Shown piece after piece: positions 35,117 through 47,212 of a DNA stretch of 64,000 bases. A program made the position numbers and the translations under genes. Numbering within the stretch: the stretch's first letter is position 1; each line of letters opens with the position of its first letter. Source of the DNA: Erythrobacter sp. F6033 (GTDB taxonomy: Bacteria > Pseudomonadota > Alphaproteobacteria > Sphingomonadales > Sphingomonadaceae); the NCBI RefSeq assembly GCF_023016005.1, contig NZ_JALKAZ010000001.1, forward strand, positions 1,488,001 through 1,552,000, read 5' to 3'. The notes beneath the pieces are model-generated. The model did not search any database, was not told where the DNA came from, and saw only the letters and a list, made by a program, of their open reading frames with translations.

Positions 35117-35539
35117 ATGGCCAAATTTCTGATTGTCGAAGCGCGATTTTATTCTGAGCTAAACGACATGCTGATCGAAGGTGCGAAAGGCGCACTTGAA
35201 GCAGCCGGACATGAAGCAGAAGTTCTTACGGTTCCCGGTGCGCTCGAAGTGCCCGGAGCAATCGCGCTTGCGGCAGAAAGCGGCATTTATGATGGCTTTG
35301 TCGCTATCGGCGTAGTGATCCGCGGAGAAACCTATCACTTTGAAATCGTTGCTGGCGAAAGCGCGCGAGCGATCATGGCTCTGACCATGGACGGCATCCC
35401 AATCGGCAACGGAATTCTTACCGTAGAGAATGAAGCGCAAGCTTTGGTGCGCGCCGATGCAAGTCAAAAAGACAAAGGCGGTGAGGCGGCGAAGGCGGCG
35501 ATTGCACTCTTTGATCTGTCCGAGCGTTTCGGTCGGTAG
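35117..35539 (+). CDS. ribH: 6,7-dimethyl-8-ribityllumazine synthase
   Basis: 140 aa. Condenses the RibB product with the pyrimidine intermediate to form lumazine, the penultimate riboflavin step. Signatures: [16 protein letters not shown] with the aromatic substrate contact, [11 protein letters not shown], and [18 protein letters not shown] with the catalytic-type His. Slightly short but within the family range. Translated directly after ribB, so the DHBP intermediate is made and used by one operon. Confidence 0.96.
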   Translation: MAKFLIVEARFYSELNDMLIEGAKGALEAAGHEAEVLTVPGALEVPGAIALAAESGIYDGFVAIGVVIRGETYHFEIVAGESARAIMALTMDGIPIGNGILTVENEAQALVRADASQKDKGGEAAKAAIALFDLSERFGR

Positions 35540-35687
35540 GGGCAAATCACAACGCGTAAAATCCGCCAAACTAAGTAGTTGCCCGTATACAGCTATTCAT
35601 AAGGGCCCGTTAGAGACTCACCATCCGGTAAGCAGAACGCTTTCCGGCAATAAGGGCGCATAAATATAACAATGACGGGATCTGACT

Positions 35688-35945
35688 ATGGCGCATTCTT
35701 CGCTACCCAAGCCGCACGAACTGTTTTCGATTATCCAATCCCTTGAGGCCTTACTCAAACGCTTGGATATCCTTGGATCTGGTATCGCCGCTGTGCATGT
35801 AAACGCTGCGATCGAGCAACTGCAAAGCAACCTTGCAGTTGTGAATGACAACGATCTGGGAGCGTTTGATCCTGCTTTGTTGTGCCTCATTCCAGAAATG
35901 GATGTTGATATATCCAAGCCGATGATCGGCAAGACTAGGGACTAG
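35688..35945 (+). CDS. Small uncharacterised protein
   Basis: 85 aa, ATG preceded by GGGAT at a suitable distance. The first 50 residues are predicted helical (PHELFSIIQSLEALLKRLDI, AAIEQLQSNLAVV), with no cysteines other than one near the end and no signal peptide. I do not recognise it. It lies in a cluster of small regulators (33304, 36098), and a helical adaptor or phosphotransfer-like role cannot be tested by eye. Confidence 0.5.
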   Translation: MAHSSLPKPHELFSIIQSLEALLKRLDILGSGIAAVHVNAAIEQLQSNLAVVNDNDLGAFDPALLCLIPEMDVDISKPMIGKTRD

Positions 35946-36097
35946 CCCGTAATGCACATCGCCTAACACTCAGCTAGCACTCTTAGCGGGAGCCAGCCAT
36001 TCAATCGGTATGAATTGAAGGCGGCTCCGCAGGAGGCGGCGCGTGATTCAGGGCGAAACGGGGAAACTCGCATGGGCTGGCTTGCGCCGGGGCTCTT

Positions 36098-38010
<1,913 letters not shown>

Positions 38011-38130
38011 CTAAAGTTCCACGAACCCCTATTCGCCGGAACAACAGGGCGCAAGGCACGTTGAATCAAAAACAACAACCCCGCATTTTCTTTCTGGAAA
38101 AGCAACATATTGGAGGGCAATAGGAACACT

Positions 38131-38730
38131 ATGGCTGACACAAAAACAACCAAGACGACCAAGACCGCATCAAAAACCACCACACGCAAGACGCCCGCCA
38201 AGCGGGCGACTGCGAAGAAAGCGGCTCCGAAAAAGACGGCTGCAACCGCAAAACCTGCGGATGAAGCAAAGAGTCGCTTCAACGCAGCTCTGGAAGAGGC
38301 TAAGGCAGGTGCAGCCGCATTGCGCGCCGAAGCTGGCGAACGTGCGGATGGATACCGGGAGCAAGCAATGAGTAAGAGCGACGATCTGGTAAGTGAAGCC
38401 CGTGCCTATGGCGAAAAAGCAAAAGTGCGCGCGGGAGATATTGCGGTCGACGCAAAGTCTGCCACGAGCGACGGCATCGCCTCCATTGGTAAAGTGATCG
38501 CCGACACAGCGCCGCAGATTGATGAGCGCTTGGGTGAGCAATATGGCGACTACGCCCGTTCTGCATCGCGCACGTTGGCCGAAACTTCGGCAAAGCTGGA
38601 CGCAAAGAGCGTTGATGAAATCGGCGAAGACGCCCGCGAATTTGTGCGTAAGAGCCCAGGCACCGCGCTTGGCATCGCAGCGGTCGCAGGCTTTATCATT
38701 GCGCGCCTATTCCGCGGATCGCGCGACTAA
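38131..38730 (+). CDS. YqjD/ElaB-like membrane-anchored protein (DUF883 type)
   Basis: 199 aa. The N-terminal ~45 residues are Lys/Thr/Ala repeats (TKTTKTTKTASKTTTRKTP) like histone H1-type tails. A helical middle of heptad-like character follows, then a C-terminal hydrophobic anchor (GTALGIAAVAGFIIARLF) ending RGSRD, typical of DUF883 proteins such as E. coli YqjD, which bind ribosomes at the inner membrane in stationary phase. The ATG at 38131 has AGGA five bases upstream. First of four consecutive small membrane-protein genes. Confidence 0.72.
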   Translation: MADTKTTKTTKTASKTTTRKTPAKRATAKKAAPKKTAATAKPADEAKSRFNAALEEAKAGAAALRAEAGERADGYREQAMSKSDDLVSEARAYGEKAKVRAGDIAVDAKSATSDGIASIGKVIADTAPQIDERLGEQYGDYARSASRTLAETSAKLDAKSVDEIGEDAREFVRKSPGTALGIAAVAGFIIARLFRGSRD

Positions 38731-38751
38731 TTCCGGATCGAGGGGCAGTGG

Positions 38752-39189
38752 ATGCGTGATGATGAAAGGCAAACGGATGATGCGCGCGACGTGCATGATC
38801 CATCTGCCCCTGAAGACGCAGAAACTGCCCCAAGCAGCCCGGTTGACGAATCTCTGACTGAAGAGATTGCGGCGCTGATTGATGATGGGCGCACATATGC
38901 CGAGGCTGAGCTCGCCTTTCAAAAAACGCGCGCGGGCATCGCTGGTAAGAGTATTGGTTTCGCCATCGCCTATGTCGTGGTGGCGATCATCACCCTCCAT
39001 ATTGCGGTACTGGCGCTCGCCGTCGGACTCGTAATGGCGCTTGAGCCTCTCGTCACAATCTGGGGTGCAATCGTCATTGTTGTTGGCATGCTGTTGCTGA
39101 TCACAGTCATGCTGGCGTTGTCGGCCAAAGGCCATGCTGGGCGCCTCGGCCTGATGTTCGGATCATCGGAAAAGGATGATCAGTCGTGA
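38752..39189 (+). CDS. YqjE-like phage-holin-family membrane protein
   Basis: 145 aa. Acidic N-terminus, an amphipathic helix (EEIAALIDDGRTYAEAELAFQKTRAG), then two strong transmembrane helices (about 68-92 and 100-122), the layout of the DUF1469/holin-X family to which E. coli YqjE belongs. Despite the family name there are no phage genes here. It follows a YqjD-like gene exactly as in the E. coli yqjD-yqjE order. Stop overlaps the next start. Confidence 0.78.
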   Translation: MRDDERQTDDARDVHDPSAPEDAETAPSSPVDESLTEEIAALIDDGRTYAEAELAFQKTRAGIAGKSIGFAIAYVVVAIITLHIAVLALAVGLVMALEPLVTIWGAIVIVVGMLLLITVMLALSAKGHAGRLGLMFGSSEKDDQS

Positions 39190-39596
39190 GCAAACTCGAC
39201 CGGCAGTTTTACGAAGATCGCGCTTTGCGTGATGCAGCGCGCGAGGTCTTTATAGCTGATCTCGCCCACGCAAAAGTCTCGCTTTCCGGCAAAGGAATAG
39301 CAGCGCGCGTCGCTGGCAACATTGGTGACGGAGCCAAAGACGTCATTGAGGTCGCGAAGGTACACGGCGAAGACAATCGCGGCGTGATCGCCGCTCTGAT
39401 CGGTGCTTTGATCCTTTGGTTTGCCAGAGCACCGATCTTGGAAATCCTTGGCATCGAAGAAGCTAACGACGATGCCGAAGCAACCGGCACCGGCGAAGAC
39501 ACAGATGCCGAGCCTGATTTCGATCCCGATTCAGAGACGCTTCATCAGAGCGCGCCTACCTACGAACCTCCCTCTTCCGGAGAATCCGATGACTGA
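39186..39596 (+). CDS. Single-span membrane protein of the YqjD/YqjE-like module
   Basis: 136 aa from a GTG at 39186 that overlaps the preceding stop codon. An N-terminal helical cytoplasmic part (KLDRQFYEDRALRDAAREVF), one transmembrane helix near 69-88 (GVIAALIGALILWFAR), and a very acidic tail (Asp/Glu-rich from ~93). Family unknown. Overlaps the next gene by eight bases, so it is certainly part of the operon. Confidence 0.68.
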   Translation: MSKLDRQFYEDRALRDAAREVFIADLAHAKVSLSGKGIAARVAGNIGDGAKDVIEVAKVHGEDNRGVIAALIGALILWFARAPILEILGIEEANDDAEATGTGEDTDAEPDFDPDSETLHQSAPTYEPPSSGESDD

Positions 39597-40164
39597 CACA
39601 AACCTTGTTCCCGCCGACAAGCGCGATGAATTGCGCGCAAAGATCGAAGCCAGCGAGCGCCGCATTGCCGAGCGCACAGTCGCGGATCAGGCGAAAGAAG
39701 CAGCAAGCGCTGCGACTGCCTACGTCAAGGAAAACCCGCTCACTGTGCTTGGCGGAGCGATTGCGATCGGACTCGTTATTGGTGCCATGACAAACCCCGG
39801 GCGACGCGCAGCGCGCAGCGCCGCGACCGGAGCGGCCAATGCCGTTAGCGGTGCAGCTTCCGGGGCAGCGAAAAGCGTTGGGTCAGCTGCCAAGAAACGC
39901 GGTACGGCTTTCGGTAGTCTGCTCGCTGATGCGATTGTCGCTTACGGTGTTAAACTGATCGACGATGCTCTTGGCACTGCCCGCGCGGGACAGGACAAAA
40001 TCGAAGATATTAGCGACAGCGCAACCGCAAAGGCACGCGAAGTTCGTCGCGAGGCAGACTATTTTGCCGGAAACGCTGTCGACAAGGGCCGCGCAGTAAC
40101 GCGCCGCACCCGCAGGCGCGCTGAACGAGCGGTGCGCGATATCAAGGACCGGGTAACGAACTGA
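39589..40164 (+). CDS. Second DUF883-like/Ala-Gly-rich membrane protein
   Basis: 191 aa, ATG at 39589 with GGAGA six bases upstream. Residues 1-45 are a charged helix (DELRAKIEASERRIAERTVADQ). At 46-70 YVKENPLTVLGGAIAIGLVIGAM is the DUF883-type anchor motif, here internal rather than C-terminal, and the rest is Ala/Gly/Ser-rich then strongly basic (RRTRRRAERAVRD). Probably membrane-tethered; the basic tail could contact RNA or DNA. Last gene of the four-gene module. Confidence 0.68.
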   Translation: MTDTNLVPADKRDELRAKIEASERRIAERTVADQAKEAASAATAYVKENPLTVLGGAIAIGLVIGAMTNPGRRAARSAATGAANAVSGAASGAAKSVGSAAKKRGTAFGSLLADAIVAYGVKLIDDALGTARAGQDKIEDISDSATAKAREVRREADYFAGNAVDKGRAVTRRTRRRAERAVRDIKDRVTN

Positions 40165-40266
40165 ACCTTTTTGGGAGAGGTTGAGCTGCGCCCTGCCCCC
40201 TTGCTGTTGCTGCGCTTTCCGTTAAAGGGCCGATGAACTCAAAACTCCTCCCCAAGGATGGAAATT

Positions 40267-40497
40267 ATGGAAGAAGTAACCCCAGAACAGCGGCTTCACC
40301 TGGTTATGGGTGGCAGAGTGACTGACCCGCGCGGTATCGAATTTCAGGACCCGGAAAGCCTTCACGTTGTCGGCGTCTACAGTTCCTATGATGATGCAGT
40401 CGACGCATGGCGCGCTCAGGCCCAACGGACCGTTGATGATGCAGAAATGAAATATGTCGTCGTGCATATTCATAAACTGCTTACACCAGACGCCTAA
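40267..40497 (+). CDS. DUF4170 family protein
   Basis: 76 aa. The sequence LHLVMGGRVTDPRGIEFQDP...VVGVYSSYDDAVDAWRAQAQRTVDDA matches the small DUF4170 family of alphaproteobacteria, unknown function, soluble. ATG 40267 is chosen because AAGGA (40254-40258) is eight bases upstream, whereas the in-frame ATG at 40258 overlaps that site. Stand-alone before the acetyltransferase gene. Confidence 0.82.
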   Translation: MEEVTPEQRLHLVMGGRVTDPRGIEFQDPESLHVVGVYSSYDDAVDAWRAQAQRTVDDAEMKYVVVHIHKLLTPDA

Positions 40498-40519
40498 TTC
40501 ACCTCTTTGATGGGCGCAT

Positions 40520-41008
40520 ATGGCATACGTAATTCGTCCATTTTCCAGCGGTGACGCATCCGAACTGGCCAGCCTGACGCTCGCGGCGATCCGCGGTGTC
40601 GGGGCGATTAGCTACACGCCTGAACAGGTGGCAGCATGGTCTGCCCGGCACCCTGGTCCCGACCGTTTCTTGGAACGGGTGAATTCTGGAGCCAGCATTT
40701 TTGTAGCGGCGGATTCATCGGATACGGCTATGGCCTACGCCCTCATTGAGCCCGATGGTCATCTGGACATGCTGTATTGCCATCCGGATCATACAAGGCG
40801 CGGTCTGGCAGACGAATTGCTCGCCGCGTCAGAGCAGCACGCTCGCGCAGAAGGCATCACTAGGCTTTATACCGAAGCCAGCGAGCTGGCTCGCCCCGCA
40901 TTTGAACGCGCAGGGTACGCAGTGCAGCACCGCCGCGACTTCGAAATTCCTCATGAGGGCGAAGCCGTGGCGATCCACAATTTTGCGATGGAAAAACCTC
41001 TTAATTGA
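40520..41008 (+). CDS. GNAT family N-acetyltransferase
   Basis: 162 aa. Acetyl-CoA-dependent transferase fold: IRPFSSGDASELASL at the N-terminus, DMLYCHPDHTRRGLADELLAASEQHA containing the acetyl-CoA pyrophosphate loop (RRGLAD), and the C-terminal FERAGYAVQHRRDF. Similar proteins in proteobacteria are annotated as YafP-like or generic acetyltransferases. Substrate unknown. Begins 22 bp after the DUF4170 gene and converges with greA. Confidence 0.87.
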   Translation: MAYVIRPFSSGDASELASLTLAAIRGVGAISYTPEQVAAWSARHPGPDRFLERVNSGASIFVAADSSDTAMAYALIEPDGHLDMLYCHPDHTRRGLADELLAASEQHARAEGITRLYTEASELARPAFERAGYAVQHRRDFEIPHEGEAVAIHNFAMEKPLN

Positions 41009-41027
41009 GAGGCTTACCCTGCTTCAA

Positions 41028-41504
41028 TCAGATAAATTCGATCTTCTGGACAAGATAGAACTTGTCACCCGAAGGAACCGTCACTTCGATCTCTTCATCG
41101 ACCTGCTTGCCAATCATGGCACGCGCCAGCGGCGAGCTGAATGATATCCGACCAGATGCCGCATCGGCCTCGGTCTCGCCCACGATCTGATACTTGATCG
41201 GCTTGTCATCTTCGTCGAGAAGGGTAACCGTCGAACCGAAGACAACCTTGTTGCCAGTAAGCGTGGTCGGATCGATGATCTGCGCGCGGCTGATCTTGCC
41301 TTCGATGTCGCCAATCATGGCTTCGACCTGACCCTGACGCTCTTTCGCGGCGTGGTATTCGGCGTTCTCAGAGAGATCGCCATGCGCGCGTGCTTCTTCG
41401 ATCGCATCAACGATCCGCGGACGTTCGTCGCGCAGAGCCTTGAGATCAGTTGTCAGACGCTCGTACCCCTCGGCGAGCATCGGAACCTTATCCATGGTAG
41501 CCAT
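41028..41504 (-). CDS. greA: Transcription elongation factor GreA
   Basis: 158 aa. N-terminal coiled coil ([40 protein letters not shown]) with the acidic tip DLSENAEY that reaches the RNA polymerase active site, then the FKBP-like C-terminal domain ([29 protein letters not shown]). Rescues backtracked polymerase by RNA cleavage. ATG 41504 gives the normal length; the frame extends to 41540 without a family match. Downstream of carB on the same strand by a 113-bp gap. Confidence 0.97.
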   Translation of the reverse strand: MATMDKVPMLAEGYERLTTDLKALRDERPRIVDAIEEARAHGDLSENAEYHAAKERQGQVEAMIGDIEGKISRAQIIDPTTLTGNKVVFGSTVTLLDEDDKPIKYQIVGETEADAASGRISFSSPLARAMIGKQVDEEIEVTVPSGDKFYLVQKIEFI

Positions 41505-41617
41505 TCTAGTTCTTTCTTTGGGACGTTGCCCTAGTTCCACCGCGCCAATTCAAGTTTGATCAGCCCATAAGAGGCGGACGTGACGTGGTAAAATGTCGGG
41601 AGAGACGTCTTGAATGC

Positions 41618-44600
41618 CTAGCTATAATAGTCTTGCAAACTGCGGACTTCAAGCTGCTCTGGCGTAATCGCTGCAATTGACTGCGCTGCGGCAAGCGATG
41701 CGGCGGCCGTTGTATAGTACGGAACCTTCTTTTCGAGAGCCGTCGCGCGGATCGATTTCGAGTCCAAAAGCGACTGCCAACCCTCTGTAGTGTTGAAGAT
41801 AAGGGCAATTTCACCGTCGATAATTTTGTCAACGATATGCGGCTGTCCCTCGGCGACTTTATTCACCTTCTCAACGGCAAGCCCCTGCTCGCTCAGATAG
41901 CTGTAGGTTCCAGAAGTCGCGACGATGGAAAAGCCTGTCTCAATCAGAGTTTTGACCGCAGGGACAATCACCGGCTTGTCGGTATTCTTAACTGAGACAA
42001 ACACCGTGCCTTTGCGCGGCAAAGCCATCCCGGCACCGATTTGCGATTTCAGGAAGGCTGCCGGGAATGTCATGTCGATCCCCATAACTTCGCCCGTAGA
42101 TTTCATCTCCGGCGTAAGAATCGGATCCGCACCCGGGAAGCGGCTGAACGGGAAGACGGCCTCTTTGATCGCCATATATTCCAGATCGCGTTTGAACGGC
42201 TCGAAATCGGCGAGCTTTTCGCCAGCCATGATGCGGCTAGCAATCTTGGCGACGGGCTGACCGATGGCTTTCGCCACAAACGGCACCGTTCTGCTGGCGC
42301 GAGGGTTCACTTCGATCAGATAGACCTCGCCATCTTTCACCGCGAATTGCACATTCATCAAACCGCGCACTTTCAACGCACGGGCCAGCGCCTCTGCCTG
42401 ACGCTCCATTTCCTCGACGATATTTTGTGGCAGCGAGTACGGCGGCAGAGTGCAGGCACTGTCGCCTGAATGTACGCCCGCCTCTTCGATGTGCTGCATC
42501 ACGCCGGCGATACGCACCTCGTCTCCATCGCACAGCGCATCGACATCACATTCGATCGCATCGCGCAGATATTGATCGACCAGAACGGGGCTCTCGCCTG
42601 AGACATTCACAGCGGTCTTGATGTAATCATCCAACTGCGCTTCGGAATCGACAATCTCCATCGCCCGGCCGCCCAAAACAAAGGATGGCCGCAGCAATAC
42701 CGGATAGCCGATGCGCGCAGCGACGGCAGCGGCTTCGTCTCGGGTATAGGCGATCCCGTTGTCAGGCTGCTTCAGATTGAGTTGGTCGACCAATCTCGCA
42801 AACCGCTCACGATCTTCCGCGTGGTCGATGGCGTCAGGCGATGTTCCAAGGATCGGAATGCCAGCATCTTCCAGCGCCTGAGCAAGTTTCAACGGAGTCT
42901 GCCCGCCGAATTGGACGATCACGCCAACAAGTTCGCCAGTCGACTGCTCAACACGGAGGATTTCCATCACATCTTCTGCAGTCAGCGGCTCGAAATAGAG
43001 ACGATCAGACGTGTCATAGTCGGTAGAAACCGTTTCCGGGTTGCAGTTGACCATGATCGTTTCATAGCCCTGCTCCGCAAGTGCGAAACAGGCGTGGACG
43101 CAGCAATAATCAAACTCGATGCCCTGCCCGATACGGTTTGGCCCTCCGCCCAGAATGACGATCTTTTTGCGTTCCGATGGATCAGCTTCGCATTCGGCTT
43201 CTCCGAAGCTCGGCGCTTCGTAAGTCGAGTACATGTAGGGCGTGATCGCCTCGAATTCGGCGGCGCAACTGTCGATGCGCTTGAACACCGGAGAAACACC
43301 CAGTTTTCGGCGCAGTTCGCGGACTTCGCTCTCGCTCGTTGCGCCCGCCATCGCTTGCAATGCGTCGTGCAATAGGCCGGACCCGCGCGCCTGCGTTTCT
43401 GCCATGCCGCCTGCAACGCCAACGGAACGGACCGCGAGCGTCGCCAGCCGTTTGTCGGAAAAACCCATGGACTTTAGACGGCGCAGGCCAGCCGCATCCT
43501 GAGGCAACCCATCGGCCTGCACTTCACGCTCGGCGGCAATGATTGCTTCGATTTGGCGTAGGAACCACGGATCAAAGCCTGTGATGTTCTGGATTTCCTC
43601 GACAGTGAAGTTTTCGCGGAAAGCCTGTGCGATTTGCAAGATACGGACCGGTGTGCGGCGCGACAGTGCCGCCGTGATCACTTCGCGCGAGACACCTTCA
43701 AGTTCCGTCACGCGGTTAAAGCCGTCCAGATCGGTTTCAAGGCCGCGCAAGGCCTTTTGCATCGATTCTTGGAAGTTGCGGCCAATCGCCATCACTTCGC
43801 CAACCGACTTCATCGCGGTGGAAAGGTTGTTTTCGGCACCCTTGAATTTCTCGAAGGCAAAGCGCGGGATTTTGGTTACGACATAGTCGATTGTCGGCTC
43901 AAAACTGGCGGGAGTCGCGCCGGTAATCTCGTTCGTGATCTCGTCCAGCGTATAACCCACGGCAAGTTTCGCCGCGACACGGGCGATTGGGAAGCCGGTT
44001 GCTTTGGACGCGAGCGCGGACGAACGCGACACACGCGGGTTCATCTCGATCACGATCAGGCGACCGTCTTTCGGATTCACCGCGAACTGGACGTTCGATC
44101 CACCGGTTTCCACGCCGATCTCGCGCAGCACGTCGATGCTGGCGGTGCGCATAATCTGATATTCTTTATCGGTCAGCGTCAGCGCAGGAGCGACCGTGAT
44201 GGAGTCCCCTGTGTGAACGCCCATCGGATCGACGTTTTCAATCGAGCAGATGATGATGGCATTGTCCGCTTTGTCGCGCACAACCTCCATCTCGTATTCT
44301 TTCCAGCCGAGCAGCGATTCTTCGATAAGCACTTCGGTGGTCGGAGACGCATCGAGGCCCTCGCCTACGATCTTGTCGAATTCAGCCTTGTTATAGGCGA
44401 TGCCGCCGCCCGTCCCGCCGAGCGTAAAGCTGGGCCGGATGATCGCCGGAAGGCCGGTGTGGTCGATCAATGCACGCGCTTCTTCGAGCGTATTCGCAAC
44501 ACCGCTGCGCGCACTTTCGAGGCCGATGGAGTCCATTGCCTCGCGGAAACGCTGACGGTTTTCGGCTTTGTCGATGGCATCGGCTTTCGCGCCGATCATC

Positions 44601-44941
44601 TCGACGCCGTATTTTTCCAGCGTGCCATCCGCATCCAGGGCGAGCGCACAGTTCAGCGCAGTCTGTCCGCCCATGGTTGGCAGCAAAGCATCCGGCTTTT
44701 CCTTGGCGATGATCTTCGCAACGATATCCGGCGTGATCGGCTCAACATAGGTCGCATCTGCAAATTCCGGGTCGGTCATGATCGTCGCCGGATTGCTGTT
44801 TACCAGAATGACGCGGTAGCCATCCTCTTTCAGCGCCTTGATCGCCTGAGTGCCCGAATAATCGAACTCGCACGCCTGACCGATAATAATCGGGCCTGCG
44901 CCGATGACGAGGATGGAGGATATGTCAGAGCGTTTGGGCAT
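41618..44941 (-). CDS. carB: Carbamoyl phosphate synthase large subunit
   Basis: 1107 aa. Two homologous ATP-grasp halves: the first from [27 protein letters not shown] with ATP-binding [13 protein letters not shown], the second from [26 protein letters not shown] with [11 protein letters not shown]; then a C-terminal methylglyoxal-synthase-like allosteric domain ([15 protein letters not shown]). Uses ammonia from CarA to make carbamoyl phosphate for arginine and pyrimidines. Its ATG shares one base with the stop of the upstream lipoprotein gene, so it is expressed from the carA promoter. Confidence 0.98.
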   Translation of the reverse strand: MPKRSDISSILVIGAGPIIIGQACEFDYSGTQAIKALKEDGYRVILVNSNPATIMTDPEFADATYVEPITPDIVAKIIAKEKPDALLPTMGGQTALNCALALDADGTLEKYGVEMIGAKADAIDKAENRQRFREAMDSIGLESARSGVANTLEEARALIDHTGLPAIIRPSFTLGGTGGGIAYNKAEFDKIVGEGLDASPTTEVLIEESLLGWKEYEMEVVRDKADNAIIICSIENVDPMGVHTGDSITVAPALTLTDKEYQIMRTASIDVLREIGVETGGSNVQFAVNPKDGRLIVIEMNPRVSRSSALASKATGFPIARVAAKLAVGYTLDEITNEITGATPASFEPTIDYVVTKIPRFAFEKFKGAENNLSTAMKSVGEVMAIGRNFQESMQKALRGLETDLDGFNRVTELEGVSREVITAALSRRTPVRILQIAQAFRENFTVEEIQNITGFDPWFLRQIEAIIAAEREVQADGLPQDAAGLRRLKSMGFSDKRLATLAVRSVGVAGGMAETQARGSGLLHDALQAMAGATSESEVRELRRKLGVSPVFKRIDSCAAEFEAITPYMYSTYEAPSFGEAECEADPSERKKIVILGGGPNRIGQGIEFDYCCVHACFALAEQGYETIMVNCNPETVSTDYDTSDRLYFEPLTAEDVMEILRVEQSTGELVGVIVQFGGQTPLKLAQALEDAGIPILGTSPDAIDHAEDRERFARLVDQLNLKQPDNGIAYTRDEAAAVAARIGYPVLLRPSFVLGGRAMEIVDSEAQLDDYIKTAVNVSGESPVLVDQYLRDAIECDVDALCDGDEVRIAGVMQHIEEAGVHSGDSACTLPPYSLPQNIVEEMERQAEALARALKVRGLMNVQFAVKDGEVYLIEVNPRASRTVPFVAKAIGQPVAKIASRIMAGEKLADFEPFKRDLEYMAIKEAVFPFSRFPGADPILTPEMKSTGEVMGIDMTFPAAFLKSQIGAGMALPRKGTVFVSVKNTDKPVIVPAVKTLIETGFSIVATSGTYSYLSEQGLAVEKVNKVAEGQPHIVDKIIDGEIALIFNTTEGWQSLLDSKSIRATALEKKVPYYTTAAASLAAAQSIAAITPEQLEVRSLQDYYS

Positions 44942-45468
44942 TAGTTTCCGGTCTCATTGTCTGGGGCCGCATCGGCCCCGTCTGTTTGTTCTGTCTGGTT
45001 TGACGCGACCCATTCAAGGTCAACCAGCCGCATATCGGCTTGCTGGCGATCACAGGCCGCGCCGAGCAGTTGATCAAGAGCGATGGCTTCGCCGCGCACA
45101 CGATACAGCGCGGGATCATGGCCAAGGAAGAACGCGCCCTTCTCATCCGCTGGCTCAGCTTTGAAACGTGCCACGGCGGTCGAGAGTTCATTGGTCTGCT
45201 GTGTCAGGCGAATACCAGCCGACTGATCGCTGCCTTCGACCATCAAAGCCGTCATCGCCTCTAGGTCCATCTTGGTCACATCATATGTGAATACTGGTAC
45301 GACCATGTCCTGCGATTGGATCAGCAAATTGCGGTTCTGCCGATTGAGCGTGTCGATGTAACGTTCAATGCAAACGCTCTGCTCCTCAACACCCTCGCGT
45401 GGATCGCTGTTGTCGAACAGCGAGCAGGCCGGGAGGAGCAGGAGTGCTGGGAGGATTGCCAAGCGCAT
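44941..45468 (-). CDS. Lipoprotein of unknown function within the carAB operon (second)
   Basis: 175 aa from ATG 45468 (an adjacent GTG at 45471 is possible). Lipobox LLPAC at C15, then a mostly helical domain with three further cysteines (SVCIER, GAACDRQ) and an acidic/Asn-rich tail ([13 protein letters not shown]). Family unknown. Stop codon shares one base with the carB start, so translation of carB is coupled to this gene. Confidence 0.7.
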   Translation of the reverse strand: MRLAILPALLLLPACSLFDNSDPREGVEEQSVCIERYIDTLNRQNRNLLIQSQDMVVPVFTYDVTKMDLEAMTALMVEGSDQSAGIRLTQQTNELSTAVARFKAEPADEKGAFFLGHDPALYRVRGEAIALDQLLGAACDRQQADMRLVDLEWVASNQTEQTDGADAAPDNETGN

Positions 45469-45517
45469 CACCTTGCCCCTCCTACAGTTGTTCCGCGCAG
45501 ATCAACCGCCTCTTTCA

Positions 45518-45874
45518 CTAGAAGCCAAGTCCTGATGCACTTGCATCCGTGCTGAATTCAGCGCCAGTGCGTTCCTGAAATTCAGAGAAGCACATAATCA
45601 ACCCGACCATGTCATTCTGCGACATGCCACTGCCAAGGACGACCGTTTTCGCCTCTGCGCTTTCCGCTTCAATCGTACCTGTAACTGGTATGCCCTCTTC
45701 CGTTGTGAAGCTAACACTCCGATCGCCGGTCTTGAGTGTTGCGTTGGGCACGTCGCACTCTTCTTTTAGCTCAGCAAATTGCTCATCAGTGATTGGTCCT
45801 GGTTCGCTGGATGACAGGACGTTTGAGCATGCACCCAAAAGAGCGATGAGCGGCAATGCGACGGTCAACTTCAT
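45518..45874 (-). CDS. Lipoprotein of unknown function within the carAB operon (first)
   Basis: 118 aa. Signal peptide with lipobox ALLGAC (C16), followed by a small domain with two cysteines (EECDVP, LIMCFSE) and a Ser/Thr-rich end. I recognise no family. Its ATG overlaps the carA stop codon by four bases (ATGA at 45874-45871), which ties it to carA. Why lipoproteins should sit in a pyrimidine/arginine operon is unclear. Confidence 0.7.
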   Translation of the reverse strand: MKLTVALPLIALLGACSNVLSSSEPGPITDEQFAELKEECDVPNATLKTGDRSVSFTTEEGIPVTGTIEAESAEAKTVVLGSGMSQNDMVGLIMCFSEFQERTGAEFSTDASASGLGF

Positions 45875-47052
45875 TTCAAATCCCCAACAAATTTCTCAAA
45901 CAAATAGAAGCTGTCCTGCGGGCCCGGACTGGCTTCCGGGTGATATTGCACGCCAAATGCCCGCTTACCCTTAACCGCGATCCCGCAGTTTGATCCGTCG
46001 AACAGGCTCACATGCGTCTGCTCCAGCGTATCCGGCAAAGTCTCGCCATCGACAGCAAAGCCGTGGTTCATGCTGGTGATCTCAACAAGGCCGCTGGTTT
46101 CGCCCCAACCTTCTCCCACGCGCTGAACCGGATGGTTCGCGCCGCGGTGCCCTTGGTGCATTTTGACAGTCTTCGCGCCCGCTGCGAGAGCGAGCATTTG
46201 GTGGCCCAAGCAAATGCCGAAGAGCGGCATGTCTGCCTCGAGCAATGCTCTAATGACAGGAACCGCATACTCGCCTGTCGCCGCCGGATCGCCCGGACCG
46301 TTGGATAGGAACACGCCATCAGGCTTAAGCACCATGATCTCTTCCAGCGTAGCCTTGGCCGGAACCACCGTCACCTTCGCACCTGCCTTCACAAGGTTGC
46401 GGAAGATGTTGTCTTTCGCTCCGTAATCAATCGCGACCACATGCGGCGTCGCGTCGCGGGATGCGCGGCCATATCCATGGCCCAACCGCCAGTATCCGCC
46501 TTCCCAGCTTTCCATTTTCTCGCGGGTCACACGCTTGGCGAGGTCCATCCCTTCGAGACCGGCCCATTCTTGTGCCCGGGCGATAAGAGCATCGAGATCA
46601 AACTTGCCATCCGGACTGTGCGCGATCACCGCATTGGGCGCGCCGGACATGCGAATGCGGCGGGTCAAAGCCCGCGTATCAACGCCCGAAAGACCGATCT
46701 TGCCGTTACGCTCCATCCATTCGGTAAAGCGTTCGAGGCTGCGGAAATTGGATGGCTCGGTCACATCTTCGCGCACGATACAGCCAACCGCACCCTCGAC
46801 CGCGCTTTCAACATCTTCGCTGTTTGCCCCAACATTGCCGATATGCGGGAATGTGAAGGTGACGATCTGCGCCGCGTAAGAGGGATCGGTCATCACCTCC
46901 TGATAACCGGTCATCGCTGTGTTAAAACACACTTCACCAACCTGAGTGCCAACCGCTCCAAAGGCTTTGCCCCAGATGACCGACCCATCGGCCAGAACGA
47001 GGACTCCCGTCGCACCTTTGGGTTGCGCAGGACGTGAGGCAGCAGAAGCCAT
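45871..47052 (-). CDS. carA: Carbamoyl phosphate synthase small subunit (glutaminase)
   Basis: 393 aa. N-terminal CPSase domain (GATGVLVLADGSVIWGKAFGA, EVCFNTAMTGYQEVMTDPSYAAQIV) and a class I glutamine amidotransferase: nucleophile Cys in MPLFGICLGHQML, and the His/Glu pair in GVQYHPEASPGPQDS. Releases ammonia from glutamine for CarB. Starts the operon carA-lipoprotein-lipoprotein-carB. Divergent from yqeY across 160 bp. Confidence 0.97.
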   Translation of the reverse strand: MASAASRPAQPKGATGVLVLADGSVIWGKAFGAVGTQVGEVCFNTAMTGYQEVMTDPSYAAQIVTFTFPHIGNVGANSEDVESAVEGAVGCIVREDVTEPSNFRSLERFTEWMERNGKIGLSGVDTRALTRRIRMSGAPNAVIAHSPDGKFDLDALIARAQEWAGLEGMDLAKRVTREKMESWEGGYWRLGHGYGRASRDATPHVVAIDYGAKDNIFRNLVKAGAKVTVVPAKATLEEIMVLKPDGVFLSNGPGDPAATGEYAVPVIRALLEADMPLFGICLGHQMLALAAGAKTVKMHQGHRGANHPVQRVGEGWGETSGLVEITSMNHGFAVDGETLPDTLEQTHVSLFDGSNCGIAVKGKRAFGVQYHPEASPGPQDSFYLFEKFVGDLK

Positions 47053-47212
47053 TCGGGGCTCTCCGAGTCAGGTGTTTCCAGCAATGTCGCTAAGTCCCAT
47101 CGGCTAAGCGGGTGTGGCCCCCGCGTCAACCTAGTCTCGGGGGTCGCAATGCGTTAGATCGCGCCCATATACCAATCCATCCACAACTAATGACGAAAAG
47201 AAGCGAAACACC

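Noticed and set aside
38752-39189. Possible prophage because of the holin-family name
   Set aside because: No other phage gene nearby; the order with a YqjD-like gene shows a chromosomal YqjE-like protein.
40997-41012. CCTCT/AGAGG hairpin at the end of the acetyltransferase gene
   Set aside because: Five base pairs overlapping the stop codon and no T-tract; too weak to call a terminator.
43634-44944. Long open frame (436 codons) opposite carB
   Set aside because: Shadow of the conserved carB sequence on the other strand; composition is Arg/His-rich with no motif.
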